47,405 nucleotides of DNA, from positions 728 to 48,132 of the forward strand of contig BRYA01000548.1 in the NCBI GenBank assembly GCA_030267965.1, read 5' to 3'. Each line of letters starts with the position of its first letter. Positions within the stretch are counted from its first letter, which is position 1. Origin of the DNA: Triparma columacea. Lineage: Eukaryota; Sar; Bolidophyceae; Parmales; Triparmaceae. Positions 43,654 through 47,405 of this stretch are shown piece by piece. Under the pieces are notes generated by a model. It had not been told where the DNA came from and searched no databases. It saw only the letters and a program-made list of their open reading frames with translations. The translations under genes were made by a program, and so were the position numbers.

Positions 43654-46600
43654 TTACTTGCTCTGCTGCGTCGGCTGCTGCGCCTTCAAGTTTTTCTCCT
43701 TTAGTCTCCCGATGCTGAGCATAACATTCTCCCTGCTAGTAATGCACCCGTGGAACCACAGCCTAATGGCGAACAGGTTCTCCGAAGCGCCGAGGACCTC
43801 GAGGATCTCATTCTCGACGTCCTTGGAACGCCAGCAAACTAGGCGGTCCTTTTTGTGGGAGATCACGGCGGTCTTCTTGTCACTGAGTTGGGGGGGGGGG
43901 TGTAAGAGAGGAGTGTAGGAAAGCTCCGACGAGAATGCGCCGACGGCATCATTTCCCCATATCAACTCCTTGTACCCCCTCCCCCCCCCTTCTCACCTCG
44001 CATTTGTGAGTCTAAGAGCACCACTTCTATTGGTGCCTGCACCCTCCCCCTCTCCATCTTTCTCCTCCCCCCCACCAGACCCCTCGCCCCCGACGTCGCC
44101 GCAGAAGTAGAGGCAGGAAACCGCATGGCCGACGTCCTCGCCCTCGGTCTCGCCGCTAAAGAGAAACACGGAGGCGAAACGTTTGGAAGTGTGTAAGCAA
44201 ATTTTAAGGCGATTGCATGGACGATACGGAGAAACTTTGACGCGACTTTTGGCGCGAACTTTCACATAAATTTCACACGATCTTTCAAGCTAACTTTCAC
44301 ACGAACATTCGAGCGAACTTTCAAGCGAACTTTCAAGCGAACTTTGAAGTTAACTTTCTCACGAACATAACGGAATACATGCCACCCCTTCCAAACCTCC
44401 TCCCCCCCCCCCCCCCTCTCGCCGCTACCCCGCTCACCTGTCCAACCTAGGGCCCTGGCGGTCGCCTTTCCTGAAAGACGTGACTGCAACGTTCTCATCT
44501 AGAGGCTTGGCCACCTTGAAAACGTTGATCTCATCCCTCCTGTGGTTCTCCTTATACAGCGACAAAGCGTGTTCATTCAGCTCAGAACTTAGACCACGGA
44601 GAGTATTGATAACCTCGGCGACCGCGGCGTACTTCTCCTCGAGCTCCCCCCCGCTGACCCACGCAATCTTTCCATGTCCCTCGGACAAAATCCCCCCCTT
44701 TGTGCCCTCCCCAGCGCGCTTCATGACCGGGATCGGAGTCATGCGGTCGTTCCTCAGCATGCGTTTACAGTCGGAGGCAATGGCTCGACCGAGGACGGAG
44801 TAGGCGTCGGGGCCGAGGAAGGAATCGAGTACAAACCAACCAGAACCAACGGTTAGATCGGGATCGGAGGAGGAGGAAGAGGGGGTGAAGGAACGGCTGG
44901 GGGAGAGTGGGAGAGGGGGGTGAGTGGGGGAGAGGGGGGAGAGAACCAGTTAAACGAAACAACTCACTTGGCCTCAATCTCTGACATTCTGGTGGGTTCA
45001 ACACCAGGGACGACGAGAAGACCAACAAGAGCCTCCTCGGGGATTACGAAATCGTCTTCTTCGTCGTCATTGGACACGGCTCCTCCAGTGGAGGAGGGTC
45101 CGGTGGTGCCCCTCGCTCCTCTACTTATATTGTTGTCTGCCCCGAGAACGCGGTCCACCATGGGGAGGAACTGCTCGTTGATGGGGATTGAGACACCCTC
45201 AGTGTTGTGGATGGAATTCAGGTCGAGGGCGCACGCGACTGCGCACACCACAGCCGCAGAGATTCCCTTGTTGCTGAAGGGGGGGGGGGGGGGGCAGCGG
45301 GCTGTTAGTCATCTAGCTCGTGTCGCTGGCATGTCATGCTGCGCAATGCTCCTCACTTTTTAGGAGCAGCGCCCCCAAAATAGTGGACACACCCCTCTCG
45401 CCCCCACCATTTCCTCACCTGTGCTCCTTCTTGTTGACCCGATTTACCACCTCGATGACCTGGTGAGCGATGGCCTCCTGCATTATCTGGGGCCATAAGC
45501 TGGTTTTGGGGGGAGGGTAGTGGGGGTAGGGGTCAGCAGGGGCGAGGAAGGACACAAAGGGGGGGGGCTATGAGGCTAGAAGGGAGGACTAGAAAGAGGG
45601 ACTGGTGGGGGGGGGGAGGAGGATAGCATAACCACAACTCTTCCCTTCTCACCTGGCCTCGGTTGCCGCGTCCATGAACTGGTTCTGCTTCGCACCCTTG
45701 CGCTTTACGTTCTCAAGGACCGAGTGGGCCTTCTTGCGAGCATCAGGGATACCGTTTTGGGCCATCTGGGGACGGGGGGTGGAGGGGGGAGAGATGAGGG
45801 CGGGGGGGGGGAGGTGTGATGCTTCGCAGAACAAACCACGAAACTTACCTCTTCCTCGTATACGGGATTCTCGAGTAGTTCTACCAAAGTCTTGGGAGCA
45901 TTTTTGCGGGCCTCAGGGGAGAGGCCCGGAAAGATTGTCTGCTGGAACTTCTTCGGATCCATGAGGCGAGAAAACATACCATCCAGTCCAGTGTGGGTCT
46001 TGGAAGCCTTCCCGGAACCAAGTTCGAACTAAAGGGGGGTAGAGGAATAAAGAGAGGGAGAGAGGGAGAAAATTAGATGACGGAATCGCCAAATCAGGGC
46101 GACGCGGGGAGGAACTTCACACAACTCACCTTCAGCTGTCGGAGCATGTCACGAGCACTGCCATGCTTCTCAGTCCTCTCCGGATACAAGGACACATAGT
46201 TCTTGTTCTTGGAAGACATTTTAGGTGGAGCAGCCTTTCGCTCCTTCTTAGCCTTAATCTTCAAGCGCAGGAGAGGCTTGTTCTCGGGATCAACTGCGAG
46301 GCCCTTCTCGGCAGCCGATATCGCGCCCACATAGTCAGACGTCTGCAAGGAGTAAGTTGCAACACGGTAAAAACCCTTCACATTCTCAGGGTCATACTTG
46401 AGGGACAACTTTGCGTCCTCTAGCGCCTTCGAGAGATGACCAAGCCCACCATGTGCGGCAGAGCGATTGCATAGCACCACTGACTTGAAGGCGTCGTCTG
46501 ACTCAGGAGCCAAGCTATAGGCCGCCGTGTATTCCTCCACAGCCTTCTCAAAAAATTTTTGCTTGAAAGCCTCAGTGCCTGCATCCTTGTGGTCCAAGTG

Positions 46601-46666
46601 GATAGGAGAAGATACAGGCTCTGTCAAGTCGAAGCCCTCAGCCGAAGCTTCATAAACTCCTGACAT
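43654..46666 (-). CDS. TPR protein with C-terminal degenerate 2OG-oxygenase (prolyl-hydroxylase-like) fold
   Basis: Eight exons, 46666-46130, 46028-45849, 45765-45653, 45499-45419, 45273-44968, 44896-44438, 44155-43997 and 43882-43654, join in frame to 687 residues. Residues about 25-135 form three tetratricopeptide repeats (AGTEAFKQKFFEKAVEEYTA; NRSAAHGGLGHLSKALEDAK; FYRVATYSLQTSDYVGAISA), a chaperone- or partner-binding module. The middle is helical (FPGLSPEARKNAPKTLVELL; QIMQEAIAHQVIEVVNRVNK). From residue ~415 the pattern follows 2OG-Fe(II) prolyl hydroxylases: GWFVLDSFLG; HAVSCLYFCGD; GALRL; DRLVCWRSKDVENEILEV; FAIRLWFHG. The expected H-x-D reads R556-L-D558 and the distal His of the HEV motif is Asn636, so two of three metal ligands seem lost. 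If the model is right, this is a binding protein or pseudoenzyme. Confidence 0.75.
44245..44375. repeat. Short-unit minisatellite inside intron 6 of the TPR gene
   Basis: Units close to 'gcgaactttcaa' recur about ten times with variants (for example 'acacgaac'). They fill much of a 282-bp intron that is otherwise ordinary (GTGAG donor, TTTAG acceptor). Confidence 0.8.
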
Positions 46667-47405
46667 TCCAGGGCTGGAAATTTGTAAACATTTGAGCTCT
46701 CACGATTTCGATTTTTCGTGACCGAGGTGAAATTCTTGTCAATACATGTTTATATGCATATATATTTAATTTCATGTATGTAAAGCTCAAATTTATAATT
46801 AAATATTTAATGGAATCAGTGATGAAAATTTGACTATATTTGTGACAATTTTTTGAATATTTATAAGCCAATATTGACTTCGAACATTTGATAAAATATC
46901 AAATACAAAATCGATTTTTATTAAATCTATTTGAAACCTTTGAAAAAATATTTTCACTATTTATCAAGATCCTATTTAAGATATATAAATATACAAATTT
47001 GATTTTAAATTTGATACAGCGAAATATTATATATTTTTTAAGTCTCAGTTAATCAATTTCATTTTGCCGATTTTTGTCAATTTTCACTTTGCACCCTTAC
47101 CACAAAAATAATTGTGCTTGCGACTACCGACCGCCCAATAACTAGCACCCGAGCTTAGTATTACACCAACTTCGACTAGAGGCTCCGTTATCACAAGCAA
47201 AACTTGCCCTACGCTTCCCCCAACACCCCACACCTCGGCACAACTGTTTTTACTGGCTTTTTTAATCTCGTATATTGGACCTCCTGCGACCCGTAAACCA
47301 GATTTCTCCTCCTACCCGCTCAATCTAAGACCTCTCCTACCCTCAATCCTCCTCCTCCCCCGTCCCACCACCATATCCTAATCCACCAACCTCGTGCCAT
47401 CCGAG
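46667..47405. other. AT-rich island and right flank, no gene recognised
   Basis: From about 46690 to 47100 the composition drops sharply. My hand count for 46741-47040 is about 53 G/C in 300 bases, near 18%, while neighbouring genes are well above 50%. The island has A/T runs such as 'aaatttgattttaaattt' and 'tatatgcatatatattt'. After about 47100 the sequence returns to a C-rich composition typical of gene flanks here. No ORF or RNA gene is visible. It includes the promoter of the TPR gene at its left edge. Confidence 0.8.

Overview
This is nuclear DNA of a eukaryotic microalga. The genes carry many short spliceosomal introns: I could place 43, of which 34 begin GTGAG, 7 GTAAG and 2 GTGGG. 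A chromatin remodeler, a condensin subunit, FEN1, an intraflagellar-transport subunit and a heat-shock factor rule out a prokaryote. A lycopene cyclase that starts with a secretory signal followed by a basic Ser/Thr-rich stretch points to a secondary plastid. Together with DUF285/BspA-like surface proteins, dense coding and C-rich spacers, this suggests a photosynthetic stramenopile. A bolidophyte/Parmales-like alga fits well, but that placement is inference.

Layout. Positions 1-10 kb: a secreted DUF285 repeat protein with a Pro/Thr stalk (-), an HSF transcription factor (+), a fused S-formylglutathione hydrolase / S-(hydroxymethyl)glutathione dehydrogenase (-), and a BspA-type leucine-rich-repeat protein (-). 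Positions 10-20 kb: lycopene cyclase (+), an unrecognised 427-residue protein containing an assembly gap (-), IFT74 (+) and an MHS-type MFS transporter (-). Positions 20-33 kb: two tandem C2H2 zinc-finger paralogues (+), a bacterial-type NAD+-dependent DNA ligase with an organelle-like presequence (+), and a 2163-residue CHD remodeler (-). Positions 33-47 kb: a small 2OG-Fe(II) oxygenase (+), an EEF1A-lysine-methyltransferase-like protein (-), FEN1 (-), a small unknown protein (+), a DTWD1-like tRNA-modifying protein (-), a J-domain protein (+), condensin CAP-H (-) and a TPR protein with a degenerate 2OG-oxygenase fold (-). The right end holds an AT-rich island of about 18% GC.

The genes mostly do not form one pathway. 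Formaldehyde detoxification is the exception: both glutathione-dependent steps sit in one polypeptide. Genome maintenance is well represented (LigA, FEN1, CAP-H, CHD), but the neighbourhood looks incidental. Gene pairs are compact: FEN1 and its divergent neighbour have start codons about 75 bp apart, and several convergent genes end within 50-120 bp of each other.

The most striking items are the zinc-finger pair, whose near-identical fingers differ mainly at the predicted base-contacting positions; the fused formaldehyde-detoxification enzyme; the nuclear-encoded LigA; the TPR-2OG protein that appears to have lost two metal ligands; and the AT-rich island. Exon boundaries were derived by hand from splice sites and reading-frame continuity. 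No database search was run.
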